A stretch of 64,000 bases of DNA, from positions 2,418,001 to 2,482,000 of the forward strand of contig NZ_JACCBM010000001.1 of assembly GCF_013409865.1 (NCBI RefSeq). The letters are read 5' to 3'. Under the pieces are notes generated by a model. That model saw only the letters and a program-made list of their open reading frames with translations. It did no database searches and was not told the DNA's origin. Made by a program: the position numbers and the translations under genes. Below are positions 35,193-43,377 of this stretch, one piece after another. The stretch comes from Herbiconiux flava (lineage in GTDB: Bacteria; Actinomycetota; Actinomycetes; Actinomycetales; Microbacteriaceae). Numbering within the stretch: position 1 is the first letter of the stretch; every line of letters begins with the position of its first letter.

Positions 35193-35495
35193 CTAGTGCG
35201 CGGAGCGCGTCCCCCGGTGGGCGCGCTCCGCGTCGCGGTCCCGCCCGCGCACCCGCAGCCCGCTGGAGCGCAGACGAACCACGAGCTCCCGGTAGCTGAC
35301 GGGCACGGCCCCCGCGGCGACCAGCTCGTCGTGCCGGTCCACCGGCACGTCGTAGTGGTCGAGATCGAAGCTGCGGGGCGGCAGTCCGGCCGCCCGGGCG
35401 AAGCGGTGCAGCTCCTCCAGCGAGTCGTCGCTGACGAGGTGGCCCCAGATGGTACCGTGGGCTGGCCACATCGGCTCGTCGATCAGCACGGTCAT
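35193..35495 (-). CDS. DUF4031 domain protein
   Basis: A 100-residue protein of a small conserved family of unknown function. The family pattern is clear: TVLIDEPMWPAHGTIWGHLVSD, LHRFARAAGLPPRSFDLDHYDVP and AGAVPVSYRELVVRL. It sits convergent to rne and upstream of, but divergent from, rplU. A terminator-like hairpin overlaps its 3' end. Confidence 0.88.
   Translation of the reverse strand: MTVLIDEPMWPAHGTIWGHLVSDDSLEELHRFARAAGLPPRSFDLDHYDVPVDRHDELVAAGAVPVSYRELVVRLRSSGLRVRGRDRDAERAHRGTRSAH
35199..35232 (+). terminator. Terminator-like hairpin after rne
   Basis: An 11-bp perfect stem (35199-35209 with 35222-35232) and a 12-nt loop start 17 bp after the rne stop. It lies inside the last codons of the opposite-strand DUF4031 gene. 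Confidence 0.55.
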
Positions 35496-35521
35496 GGTGC
35501 GAGTATCCCACTTGCCCCGGT

Positions 35522-35550
35522 TTGACCGAAATCACTCCGTCGAGTAGGCT
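35522..35550 (+). promoter_or_regulatory. Promoter of rplU-rpmA
   Basis: TTGACC at 35522-35527 and TAGGCT at 35545-35550 are spaced by 17 bp, close to the housekeeping consensus. Transcription would start near 35557, giving a leader of roughly 95 nt before rplU. The leader may carry an L21 autoregulatory structure, which I could not resolve. Confidence 0.75.
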
Positions 35551-35652
35551 TGACCGCTGGTGTGCGTGGAGCGTCGCTCCGCCGTTTGCCAAGACTTCCA
35601 TGAGCTGCAGAGTGCGCTCGTGAGGGCCCCGAAGAAGAGTTAGGTACGTAAA

Positions 35653-35961
35653 TTGGTTTACGCAGTTGTGCGCGCCGGTGGTCGGCAGGAAAAGGTCGAG
35701 GTCGGCACGATCGTCACCCTCGATCGCATCAAGGCCGACGAAAACGGCAACATCGAGCTGGCGGCCGTGCTGCTCGTCGACGGTGACACCATCACCTCCG
35801 ACGCGTCGTCGCTGTCCAAGGTGAAGGTCACCGCCGAGGTCCTGAACGACCTCCGCGGCCCGAAGATCGTCATCCAGAAGTTCAAGAACAAGACCGGCTA
35901 CAAGAAGCGCCAGGGCCACCGCCAGGAGCTCACCCGCGTCAAGGTCACCGGAATCAAGTAG
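35653..35961 (+). CDS. rplU: 50S ribosomal protein L21
   Basis: A 102-residue ribosomal protein with the complete L21 pattern: [24 protein letters not shown] and the basic C-terminal [24 protein letters not shown]. The start is TTG (35653). First gene of a two-gene operon with rpmA, 12 bp apart. Confidence 0.97.
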   Translation: MVYAVVRAGGRQEKVEVGTIVTLDRIKADENGNIELAAVLLVDGDTITSDASSLSKVKVTAEVLNDLRGPKIVIQKFKNKTGYKKRQGHRQELTRVKVTGIK

Positions 35962-35973
35962 GGATCAGGAAAC

Positions 35974-36234
35974 ATGGCACACAAAAAGGGTGCGAGCTCC
36001 ACTCGCAACGGTCGTGACTCCAACGCTCAGCGTCTGGGTGTCAAGCGCTTCGGCGGCCAGGTCGTCGGCGCCGGCGAGATCATCGTCCGCCAGCGCGGCA
36101 CTCACTTCCACCCCGGCGTGAACGTCGGCCGTGGCGGCGACGACACGCTGTTCGCCCTCTCGGCCGGTTCGGTCGAGTTCGGCCGGAAGGGCGGCCGCAA
36201 GGTCGTCAACATCGTCGCGGCGGTCGCGGAGTAA
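35974..36234 (+). CDS. rpmA: 50S ribosomal protein L27
   Basis: An 86-residue protein starting [20 protein letters not shown], so its N-terminus starts directly as AHKKG with no Firmicutes-type cleavable leader. The [20 protein letters not shown] block confirms the family. The N-terminal tail reaches the peptidyl-transferase centre. A strong terminator follows. Confidence 0.98.
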   Translation: MAHKKGASSTRNGRDSNAQRLGVKRFGGQVVGAGEIIVRQRGTHFHPGVNVGRGGDDTLFALSAGSVEFGRKGGRKVVNIVAAVAE

Positions 36235-36262
36235 CCTCCGCCGCTTCGGCATCATCTTCGCG

Positions 36263-36290
36263 CGATGGGCGGGCTTCGGCCCGCCCATCG
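36263..36290 (+). terminator. Intrinsic terminator after rpmA
   Basis: A 12-bp perfect stem (36263-36274 with 36279-36290) with a TTCG tetraloop, followed by TCGTTTCGTC. Confidence 0.88.
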
Positions 36291-36328
36291 TCGTTTCGTC
36301 TCCCAGAAAGATCGTGAGGTAACCGCAA

Positions 36329-37837
36329 ATGGTGACTTTCGTCGACCATGTGACCCTCCATCTCAAGGCGGGCAACGGCGGCAACGGCTGTGTGTCCGTT
36401 CGCCGTGAGAAGTTCAAGCCGCTGGCCGGCCCCGACGGCGGCAACGGCGGCCACGGCGGCGACATCGTGCTCGTCAGCGACCCGCAGACCACGACGCTGC
36501 TCGGCTTCCACCGCGCCCCGCACCGCTCCTCGCAGAACGGCGGCCCCGGCATGGGCGACCACCGCGCCGGAGCGAACGGCGAGGAGCTCGAGCTCCCGGT
36601 GCCCGTCGGAACGGTCGTCAAAGACGCCGACGGCGCCGAGATCATCGACATGAGTGAGCCCGGCATGCGCTTCGTGATCGCCGAGGGCGGTCAGGGCGGC
36701 CTCGGCAACGCGTCACTCGCCACCACCAAGCGCAAAGCGCCCGGCTTCGCCCTGCTCGGCACCGACGGCTGGACCGGCGACGTGCTGCTCGAGCTCAAGA
36801 CCGTCGCCGACGTCGCGCTCGTGGGCTATCCCTCGGCCGGCAAGTCGAGCCTCGTCGCCGCCATGTCGGCCGCGAAGCCGAAGATCGCCGACTACCCCTT
36901 CACCACGCTGCACCCGAACCTCGGCGTCGTCGAGTCGGGCGGCACCCGGTACACCATCGCCGACGTGCCCGGGCTCATCGAGGGCGCGAGCGAGGGCAAG
37001 GGCCTCGGCCTGGAGTTCCTCCGTCACGTCGAGCGCTGCAGCGCCCTGCTGCACGTGCTCGACTGCGCCACGCTCGAGCCCGGCCGCGACCCGATCAGCG
37101 ACCTCGATGTCATCCTCGGCGAGCTCGGCGCCTACCCGGTGCCCGAGGGGCAGGTGCCGCTTCTCGAGCGCCCCCAGCTGATCGCCCTGAACAAGATCGA
37201 CGTGCCCGAGGCGCGCGAGCTCGCCGAGTTCGTCAAGCCCGAGCTCGAGGAGCGCGGCTACAAGGTCTTCGAGATCTCCACCGCGAGCCACGAGGGACTC
37301 CGCCAGCTCTCGTTCGCCCTCGCCGAGCTGGTCGACCGCGCACGCCGCGAGGCCGCCGAGAACCCGGCCCCCGCGAAGATCGTGCTGCGCCCCAAGGCCG
37401 TCAACGAATCGGGCTTCCACATCGAGGTCGAGGGCGGAAGCTACGGCGACGTCTTCCGCATCATCGGCACGAAGCCGGAGCGCTGGGTGCAGCAGACCGA
37501 TTTCACCAACGACGAGGCCGTCGGCTTCCTCGCCGACCGGCTCGCGAAGCTCGGCGTCGAGGACCAGTTGTTCAAGAAGGGCGCCGTCTCGGGATCGACG
37601 GTCGTCATCGGCCGCGGCAACGCGATCGTGTTCGACTGGGAGCCGACCCTCACCTCCACGGCCGAGCTCGTCGTCGCCCCGCGCGGCTCCGACCCGCGCC
37701 TGGACGGCGGGCGCCGCCGCACCAACGTCGAGCGCCGCGACGACTACTACGACCTGATGGACGCCAAGGCGGAGGCCCGGGCCGAGCTCGTGCGCGAGAA
37801 GGAAGCGGGGCTCTGGAACCAGGAGGACGAGTCGTGA
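36329..37837 (+). CDS. obgE: Obg-family GTPase
   Basis: A 502-residue GTPase that helps 50S assembly and stress control. The glycine-rich Obg domain is at 1-160 ([22 protein letters not shown]). The G domain has the P-loop [10 protein letters not shown], switch motif [16 protein letters not shown], and NKID. The C-terminal OCT domain follows from about residue 345. Placement after rplU and rpmA is conserved widely. The proB start overlaps its stop by 4 bp. Confidence 0.97.
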   Translation: MVTFVDHVTLHLKAGNGGNGCVSVRREKFKPLAGPDGGNGGHGGDIVLVSDPQTTTLLGFHRAPHRSSQNGGPGMGDHRAGANGEELELPVPVGTVVKDADGAEIIDMSEPGMRFVIAEGGQGGLGNASLATTKRKAPGFALLGTDGWTGDVLLELKTVADVALVGYPSAGKSSLVAAMSAAKPKIADYPFTTLHPNLGVVESGGTRYTIADVPGLIEGASEGKGLGLEFLRHVERCSALLHVLDCATLEPGRDPISDLDVILGELGAYPVPEGQVPLLERPQLIALNKIDVPEARELAEFVKPELEERGYKVFEISTASHEGLRQLSFALAELVDRARREAAENPAPAKIVLRPKAVNESGFHIEVEGGSYGDVFRIIGTKPERWVQQTDFTNDEAVGFLADRLAKLGVEDQLFKKGAVSGSTVVIGRGNAIVFDWEPTLTSTAELVVAPRGSDPRLDGGRRRTNVERRDDYYDLMDAKAEARAELVREKEAGLWNQEDES

Positions 37838-38640
37838 CCGACGGTCACGATCTCCGCGCACAGGTCACCGAGCGCAGCGGCATCCCGTCGGCCCGGCGCG
37901 TGGTCGTCAAGGTCGGCTCGTCGTCGATCAGCGGCGACAACGCCGGGCAGATCGAGCCCCTGGTCGATGCCTTGGCCGCAGCTCACGCCCGGGGCACCGA
38001 GATCATCCTGGTCTCCTCGGGCGCGATCGCCACGGGCATGCCCTTCCTGAAGCTCGACGCCCGCCCCAACGACCTCGCCACCCAGCAGGCCGCAGCCGCG
38101 GTCGGCCAGAACGTGCTGATCTACCGCTATCAGAACAGCCTGCGGCGCTTCGGCATCACCGCCGGTCAGGTGCTGCTGACGGCGGGCGACCTCGAGAACC
38201 CGACGCACCGCTCCAACGCCCAGCGCGCCATGGACCGGCTGCTCGGCCTCCGCATCCTGCCCATCGTGAACGAGAACGACACCGTGGCCACCCACGAGAT
38301 CCGCTTCGGCGACAACGACCGGCTCGCGGCCCTCGTCTCGCAGCTCGTCGAGGCCGACGCCCTCGTGCTGCTCTCCGACGTCGACGCCCTCTACACCCGC
38401 CCCCCGCAGGAGCCCGGCGCGGTGATGATCAGCGAGGTGCCCATCGGTGACGACCTGGCCGGGGTCACCTTCGGCGACATCGGCGCGGCCGGGGTCGGCA
38501 CCGGGGGAGCGGCCACCAAGGTCAGCGCCGCGCGCCTCGCCGCCGCCGCCGGCACGGCCGTGCTCGTCACCTCGACGGGCCGCGTGGCCGAGGCCCTGGC
38601 GGGCGCCGACATCGGCACCTTCTTCGCGCCCGCCCCGTAG
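37834..38640 (+). CDS. proB: Glutamate 5-kinase, short form without a PUA domain
   Basis: First step of proline synthesis, phosphorylating glutamate. The 268-residue kinase has [51 protein letters not shown] and the [17 protein letters not shown] block. The PUA RNA-binding-like domain of the E. coli enzyme is missing, a common variant. GTG 37834 overlaps obgE (GTGA). The stop TAG is part of the -10 box of proA. Confidence 0.96.
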   Translation: MTDGHDLRAQVTERSGIPSARRVVVKVGSSSISGDNAGQIEPLVDALAAAHARGTEIILVSSGAIATGMPFLKLDARPNDLATQQAAAAVGQNVLIYRYQNSLRRFGITAGQVLLTAGDLENPTHRSNAQRAMDRLLGLRILPIVNENDTVATHEIRFGDNDRLAALVSQLVEADALVLLSDVDALYTRPPQEPGAVMISEVPIGDDLAGVTFGDIGAAGVGTGGAATKVSAARLAAAAGTAVLVTSTGRVAEALAGADIGTFFAPAP

Positions 38641-38643
38641 ACT
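38638..38643 (+). promoter_or_regulatory. -10 box for proA overlapping the proB stop
   Basis: TAGACT contains the proB stop TAG and ends 7 nt before ATG 38651. A leaderless proA transcript is likely, in addition to read-through from proB. Confidence 0.5.
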
Positions 38644-38650
38644 CTCGGGC

Positions 38651-39901
38651 ATGTCCGACGCCTTCGACGAGAAGCTGGCCGCCGCCCGAACGGCCTCCCT
38701 GGTGCTCGCCACCGCCACCACCGACGTCAAGAACCGGGGCCTCACGGCCATCGCGGCCGCGCTCGAGGCCGGCGCCGACGAGATCCTCCGGGCCAACGAG
38801 GTCGATCTCGCGAACGGCCGGGAGAACGGCCTGTCCACCGCCCTCCAGGACAGGCTGCGACTCACCCCCGAGCGCATCGTCGCCCTGGCCGGCGCGGTGC
38901 GCGAGATCGTCGTGCTGGCCGACCCGGTGGGCGAGAGCATCCGGGGCCGCAAGCTGCCGAACGGGGTGCGCATCGACCAGGTGCGGGTGCCCTTCGGTGT
39001 CGTGGGCGTCATCTACGAGGCGCGGCCGAACGTGACGGTCGACATCGCGGCCCTGGCGCTGAAGAGCGGCAACGCGGCCGTGCTGCGCGGCGGCTCGGCG
39101 GCCGAGAGCACGAACCGCGTGCTGGTCGGGCTGATCCAGGATGCCCTGGCCTCGGCCGGCCTCCCGCCGGCCTCCGTGCAGACCGTCGACGAGTTCGGGC
39201 GCGAAGGCGGCACCCGCCTGATGCGCGCCCGCGGCGCCGTCGACGTGCTCATCCCGCGCGGCAGCGCCGGCCTGATCAAGGCGGTCGTCACGGAGTCGCA
39301 GGTGCCCGTGATCGAGACGGGTGACGGTGTCGTGCACGTCTTCCTCGACGCCTCGGCGAACGAGGAGTGGGCGGTCGACATCGTGCACAACGCGAAGGTG
39401 CAGCGCCCGAGCGTCTGCAACGCGCTCGAGACGCTGCTGGTGCACGAGGCGGCGGCCGAGCGACTGCTGCCGACGGTGCTCGGCCGGCTGCGGGCATCCG
39501 GGGTGACCGTGCACGGCGACGAGGCGACCCGCGCCGTCTTCCCCGACGCCGTACCCGCCACCGACGAGGACTGGGCGACCGAGTACATGAGCCTCGACCT
39601 GGCCGTGCGCGTGGTGGCCTCGCTCGACGAGGCGATGGAGCACATCCGCCGCTACTCGACCCATCACACCGAGTCGATCATCACCGACGACCTCGGCAAC
39701 GCCGAGCGCTTCCTGAACGAGGTCGACAGCGCCGTGGTGATGGTGAACGCCTCCACCCGCTTCACCGACGGGGGCGAGTTCGGCTTCGGGGCCGAGGTGG
39801 GCATCTCGACGCAGAAGCTGCACGCGCGCGGACCGATGGGGCTCTCGGAGCTCACCAGCACGAAGTGGACGGTGCGGGGGTCGGGCCAGTCCCGCGGTTA
39901 G
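38651..39901 (+). CDS. proA: Gamma-glutamyl phosphate reductase
   Basis: Second step of proline synthesis, reducing glutamyl phosphate with NADPH. The 416-residue aldehyde-dehydrogenase-fold protein has VPFGVVGVIYEARPNVTVD, KSGNAAVLRGGSAA, GDGVVHVFLD and the active-site block VQRPSVCNALETLLVH with Cys about residue 257. It ends SELTSTKWTVRG, as in the family. Confidence 0.97.
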   Translation: MSDAFDEKLAAARTASLVLATATTDVKNRGLTAIAAALEAGADEILRANEVDLANGRENGLSTALQDRLRLTPERIVALAGAVREIVVLADPVGESIRGRKLPNGVRIDQVRVPFGVVGVIYEARPNVTVDIAALALKSGNAAVLRGGSAAESTNRVLVGLIQDALASAGLPPASVQTVDEFGREGGTRLMRARGAVDVLIPRGSAGLIKAVVTESQVPVIETGDGVVHVFLDASANEEWAVDIVHNAKVQRPSVCNALETLLVHEAAAERLLPTVLGRLRASGVTVHGDEATRAVFPDAVPATDEDWATEYMSLDLAVRVVASLDEAMEHIRRYSTHHTESIITDDLGNAERFLNEVDSAVVMVNASTRFTDGGEFGFGAEVGISTQKLHARGPMGLSELTSTKWTVRGSGQSRG

Positions 39902-39946
39902 CGGTATCGTAGAAGGGTCGTTCCGTCCGAAACACCGGGAGAAGCA

Positions 39947-40168
39947 ATGTCCGTACTCGTGAGCACGCTCGCCGCCGTCAACGAGCCCGTCGCCCTTCCG
40001 ATGCCCCCGATCGTGTTCGGCCTGATCGCGGCGGTCGTCTTCGTCGCGCTCGGCTTCGTCACCTGGAGCTACCGAGACGTGGCCAACCGCCACCCGTCGA
40101 AGTCGGCCAAGTTCGCCTCGACGCACGACGTCCACGGCCACGCCGACCGCACGGGTGCGGATCACTAG
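39947..40168 (+). CDS. Small single-span membrane protein
   Basis: A 73-residue protein with one helix (PIVFGLIAAVVFVALGFVTWSYRDVANRH) and a polar tail. ATG 39947 follows GGAGAAGC. Small proteins of this kind with a YRDVANRH segment occur between proA and nadD in related actinobacteria; function unknown. TATCGT at 39905-39910 is a possible -10 box. Confidence 0.8.
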   Translation: MSVLVSTLAAVNEPVALPMPPIVFGLIAAVVFVALGFVTWSYRDVANRHPSKSAKFASTHDVHGHADRTGADH

Positions 40169-40177
40169 TCCCGGTAG

Positions 40178-40855
40178 ATGACGTCTTCGATGCCCGCGGG
40201 GCACCCGAGCAGCGAGCCTGCGGGCGACCCGGCCGAGCAGCCTGAGGGCGAGCAGACCCGTGAGGGCTCCGGCCGACGCCGCATTGGCGTGATGGGCGGC
40301 ACCTTCGACCCCGTGCACCACGGCCACCTCGTGGCCGCGAGCGAGGTCGCCACCTCCTTCGACCTCGACGAGGTCGTCTTCGTGCCCACCGGGCGGCCCT
40401 GGCACAAGGAGCCGGTCACTCCCGCCGAGCACCGCTACCTCATGACGGTCATCGCGACCGCCTCGAACCCCCGCTTCACCGTCAGCCGCGTCGACATCGA
40501 CCGCGGCGGCGTCACGTACACGATCGACACGCTGCGCGACCTGCAGACGGCCCACCCCGACGCCGACCTCTTCTTCATCTCGGGGGCCGACGCCATCGCG
40601 CAGATCCTGAACTGGAAGGACGTCGACGCGCTCTGGGATCTCGCCCATTTCGTGGCGGTCTCCCGGCCCGGTCACACCTTCGCGGTTTCCTCTTTGCCGC
40701 GGCACGACGTAAGCTATCTGGAAGTTCCGGCGCTTGCGATATCGTCCACTGACTGTCGCAGCCGGGTCGGCCGGGGTTTTCCGGTGTGGTACTTGGTACC
40801 CGACGGTGTCGTTCAGTACATCACCAAGCACCATCTATATCGGAGTGTTGAATGA
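40178..40855 (+). CDS. nadD: Nicotinate-nucleotide adenylyltransferase
   Basis: Makes deamido-NAD from nicotinate mononucleotide and ATP. The 225-residue protein has the nucleotidyltransferase motif [18 protein letters not shown] (about residues 37-54), [14 protein letters not shown] and the C-terminal [10 protein letters not shown], a variant of the SST(D/A)IR motif. The first 35 residues are a hydrophilic Pro/Glu-rich extension; no alternative start between it and the motif is stronger. ATGA overlap with the next gene. Confidence 0.96.
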   Translation: MTSSMPAGHPSSEPAGDPAEQPEGEQTREGSGRRRIGVMGGTFDPVHHGHLVAASEVATSFDLDEVVFVPTGRPWHKEPVTPAEHRYLMTVIATASNPRFTVSRVDIDRGGVTYTIDTLRDLQTAHPDADLFFISGADAIAQILNWKDVDALWDLAHFVAVSRPGHTFAVSSLPRHDVSYLEVPALAISSTDCRSRVGRGFPVWYLVPDGVVQYITKHHLYRSVE

Positions 40856-41934
40856 GCTTGTCACACGATGGTCAGCCGCTCACGCGGCGTCAGCTGCGTG
40901 AAATGGAGCGCCAGGGCCAGGCGCCCCTGCCCGAAGAGGGCGACGACGGCGCGCCCACCGGCGCCGCGGAGGGCGCGGCCGAGGCCGAGGCCGCCGAGTC
41001 GAACGCCCCCGTCTCCGCCGGCGGCTCGCGTCGCGTCGTGCGCGAGCAGGGCCCGGCCGACACGCTCGACGAGACCGACGCCGAGCATGAGGCCGACGCC
41101 GAGCACGAGGCCGACACCGATCACAAGGCCGACGCCGAGCACGAGGGTGTCGACGAAGACACCATCGTCCCCGAGGTCGTCTCGCCCGACGAGGCCGTCG
41201 ACGACGCCGAGCCCGCCGGCTCCGCCGCGCCGATCATCGAGGTCGTCCCGATGTCCGACCCCGTGCTCGTGCAGTCGCCGCCCGACGAGGCGCAGCCCGA
41301 CGACACCGCCGAGCACGCCGAGATCGTGCCGAACTCCGAGGCCGACGACTCCGACGACGACACGGTCGTCGAGGAGATGGTGATCGACGATCCCGCCGTC
41401 GGGCCGCCGTCGTCGGGTTCCGATGCCGCGCCGAACCTCGCACCGGTCTTCCAGAGCCCGTCCGAGGGCGAGCACCCCACGAGCGACCAGCTGCCCTCCT
41501 CGTTCGACGACCTCATCTCGCTGCGCAACAACGCCGCGACCAACTCCATCTCGACCACCAGCGCCCTGGTGCTGCCGACCGTCCCCGGTTCGGGCGACGT
41601 CGGCACCGCGCTCGACGAGACCGGCGAGGTCATCATCACCGGGTCGATCGACCTCCCCAAGAGCTTCGGCTCGCTCGGCGCTCCGGCGACGGGCCTCGAG
41701 TCCAACGACCTCGACACGCTCCTCGAGCGCTCCGAGGTCGAGCAGGGCGGCTCCGACGTCGCTCCGGTCAGCGCGAGCCGTGCCATCAGCACGAACACCT
41801 CCTCGACCTCGCTGATCGCCCCTCCCAAGCGGGCCAGGGCCAACGCTCCCGTGGTGCTCGCCATCACGGCGGGTGTGCTCGCCGTCGGTGTCGTCGGGCT
41901 GCTGCTCGCCGTCTTCGTCTTCCAGGTCTTCTAG
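40852..41934 (+). CDS. Acidic protein with one C-terminal membrane helix, unknown function
   Basis: A 360-residue protein between nadD and rsfS. The N-terminus [14 protein letters not shown] is a motif seen at the start of many actinobacterial proteins of unknown role. It is followed by a long disordered acidic region with repeats of AEHEAD (about 77-97). The only hydrophobic segment is near the C-terminus ([24 protein letters not shown]), so the bulk should stay in the cytosol as a tail-anchored protein. I do not recognise a function. It is co-translated with nadD. Confidence 0.85.
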   Translation: MSLSHDGQPLTRRQLREMERQGQAPLPEEGDDGAPTGAAEGAAEAEAAESNAPVSAGGSRRVVREQGPADTLDETDAEHEADAEHEADTDHKADAEHEGVDEDTIVPEVVSPDEAVDDAEPAGSAAPIIEVVPMSDPVLVQSPPDEAQPDDTAEHAEIVPNSEADDSDDDTVVEEMVIDDPAVGPPSSGSDAAPNLAPVFQSPSEGEHPTSDQLPSSFDDLISLRNNAATNSISTTSALVLPTVPGSGDVGTALDETGEVIITGSIDLPKSFGSLGAPATGLESNDLDTLLERSEVEQGGSDVAPVSASRAISTNTSSTSLIAPPKRARANAPVVLAITAGVLAVGVVGLLLAVFVFQVF

Positions 41935-41959
41935 ACCCCGCTCTCATCAGAAAGTCTTC

Positions 41960-42331
41960 GTGACCGCTTCCACCGCATCCATCGAACTCGCTCAGCTGGC
42001 CGCCCAGGCCGCCGACTCCAAGCAGGCCGAGAACCTCGTCGCCCTCGACGTCTCGGGGCCGCTGCCCCTCGCCGACGTGTTCCTGCTCGCCTCGGGCCGC
42101 AACGAGCGCAACGTCGTCGCCATCGCCGAGGAGATCCAGGACAGGCTGGGCGAGAGCGGCAGCAAGGTCCTGCGCCGCGAGGGCATGTCCGAGGGGCGAT
42201 GGATCCTGCTCGACTTCGGCGACCTCGTCGTGCACGTCTTCCACGAGGAGGACCGCATGTACTACTCGCTCGAGCGGCTCTGGAAGGACTGCCCGGTCGT
42301 GCCCCTCGCGGTCACCGCCGCCGAGGCCTGA
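41960..42331 (+). CDS. rsfS: Ribosomal silencing factor
   Basis: A 123-residue protein that binds L14 and blocks subunit joining in starvation. The pattern LVALDVSGPLPLADVFLLASGRNERNVVAIAEEI, then EGMSEGRWILLDFGDLVVHVFHEEDRMYYSLERLW, is diagnostic. GTG 41960 is the start; the gap from the preceding stop is 25 bp. Confidence 0.97.
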   Translation: MTASTASIELAQLAAQAADSKQAENLVALDVSGPLPLADVFLLASGRNERNVVAIAEEIQDRLGESGSKVLRREGMSEGRWILLDFGDLVVHVFHEEDRMYYSLERLWKDCPVVPLAVTAAEA

Positions 42332-42411
42332 TGTGGTCACAGCGGCTCTGAAGATGTAGTAACCTAGACAAGTTGTTTCCGCCGAGAGGTGGAAACGGCG
42401 CCCATGAGAAT

Positions 42412-42484
42412 GGGCCCGTGGCGCAGCTGGTAGCGCACCTGCATGGCATGCAGGGGGTCAGGGGTTCGAATCCCCTCGGGTCCA
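42412..42484 (+). tRNA. tRNA-Ala (anticodon GGC)
   Basis: A 73-nt cloverleaf. The acceptor stem GGGCCCG/CGGGTCC has one G-U pair and discriminator A. The anticodon arm CCTGC-ATGGCAT-GCAGG has anticodon GGC, reading GCC. The T arm is GGGGTTCGAATCCCC. CCA is not encoded. A terminator follows. Confidence 0.97.
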
Positions 42485-42493
42485 CTGAAACGA

Positions 42494-42523
42494 GAAGCCC
42501 CCGGTCGCGAGACCGGGGGCTTC
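42494..42523. terminator. Strong hairpin terminator after tRNA-Ala, probably bidirectional
   Basis: A 13-bp perfect stem (42494-42506 with 42511-42523) with a GCGA tetraloop, 9 bp after the tRNA. It also lies 31 bp past the end of the convergent lipoprotein gene. Confidence 0.88.
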
Positions 42524-42554
42524 GTCGTGTGCGGGGCGCCGCTGCGCGAGTGCG

Positions 42555-43370
42555 TCAGCGCACCTGGCTGGTCGTCACGATCCGGGTCCACGGCCCCTCG
42601 GGAACGTCGGCGTCGTCGACGAAGCGCCACGAGACGCCCGCCTGCTCGCCGTTCAGCTCGTCGAAGCCGAGACAGCCCACCACGGCCGGCGAGACGTCCA
42701 TGCCGGCTCCGCCGTAGCGGTCGTTCAGCGGGCGCTCGTCGTCGGAACCGAAGACGTACTCGGCGTCGTCGTACTCCCCGGGTCCCGCATCCTGGATCTG
42801 GGCGTAGCAGGTCGCTCCGTCGAAGCTCAGCTCCACCCAGCGGTTCTTCAGATAGCTGAACAGCGGGTCGCCGCGGTGCGAGCGGTACGGCTCCTGGCCG
42901 GCCCACGGCACCACCTCGTCGCGCCGGGCGAAGGCCCCGGGGTCGTTGACGTCGTCGAACGGCAGGTCGAGATAGAACGGATTCTCGAGCGGCACCGTCT
43001 CGGTCGGGAACCAGTCCTCCGCCGCCGTGCGCGCCTCGGTCTGGCAGACGCCGTCGACCTCGGTGCCGTCGCAGCCCCCGAAGCTCTCCATCCAGAGCGA
43101 GTCGTAGGTGGAGTGGACCTGGCTGCCGTCGGACGCGGTCGGGTCGAAGACCTCGCCGACCCAGAACGTCGTGGCGACGATCCCCGTGTGCAGCGGGTAC
43201 GCGCTCGAGGGGTCCCCGGCCGCCAGCAGGCTGCAGCCGCCGAGGGGGAGTGCCGCCGCCGCCACGAGGGCGACGACGGCGGGAAGGCGGTGCCGGGCGA
43301 TGCGTCGGCCGGTGGGGGGCCCGGGACGACTGGTCACCGCCCGGCACCGCGGCTTGGAGGGAGTGCTCAC
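42555..43370 (-). CDS. Probable lipoprotein of unknown function
   Basis: A 271-residue exported protein. Basic residues and one hydrophobic helix (LPAVVALVAAAALPLGGCS) end in a lipobox-like LPLGGC, about Cys 46. The mature part is acidic, with several Cys (DSLWMESFGGCDG, DGVCQTEA, ATCYAQIQD, VVGCLGF) that could form disulfides, and a strong DLPFDDVN segment. I recognise no named domain. It follows glmS by 7 bp on the same strand and is likely its operon partner. Confidence 0.8.
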   Translation of the reverse strand: MSTPSKPRCRAVTSRPGPPTGRRIARHRLPAVVALVAAAALPLGGCSLLAAGDPSSAYPLHTGIVATTFWVGEVFDPTASDGSQVHSTYDSLWMESFGGCDGTEVDGVCQTEARTAAEDWFPTETVPLENPFYLDLPFDDVNDPGAFARRDEVVPWAGQEPYRSHRGDPLFSYLKNRWVELSFDGATCYAQIQDAGPGEYDDAEYVFGSDDERPLNDRYGGAGMDVSPAVVGCLGFDELNGEQAGVSWRFVDDADVPEGPWTRIVTTSQVR

Positions 43371-43377
43371 GGAGCGC

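Noticed and set aside
37834..38640. Truncated proB
   Set aside because: All kinase motifs are present; forms without a PUA domain are a known variant.
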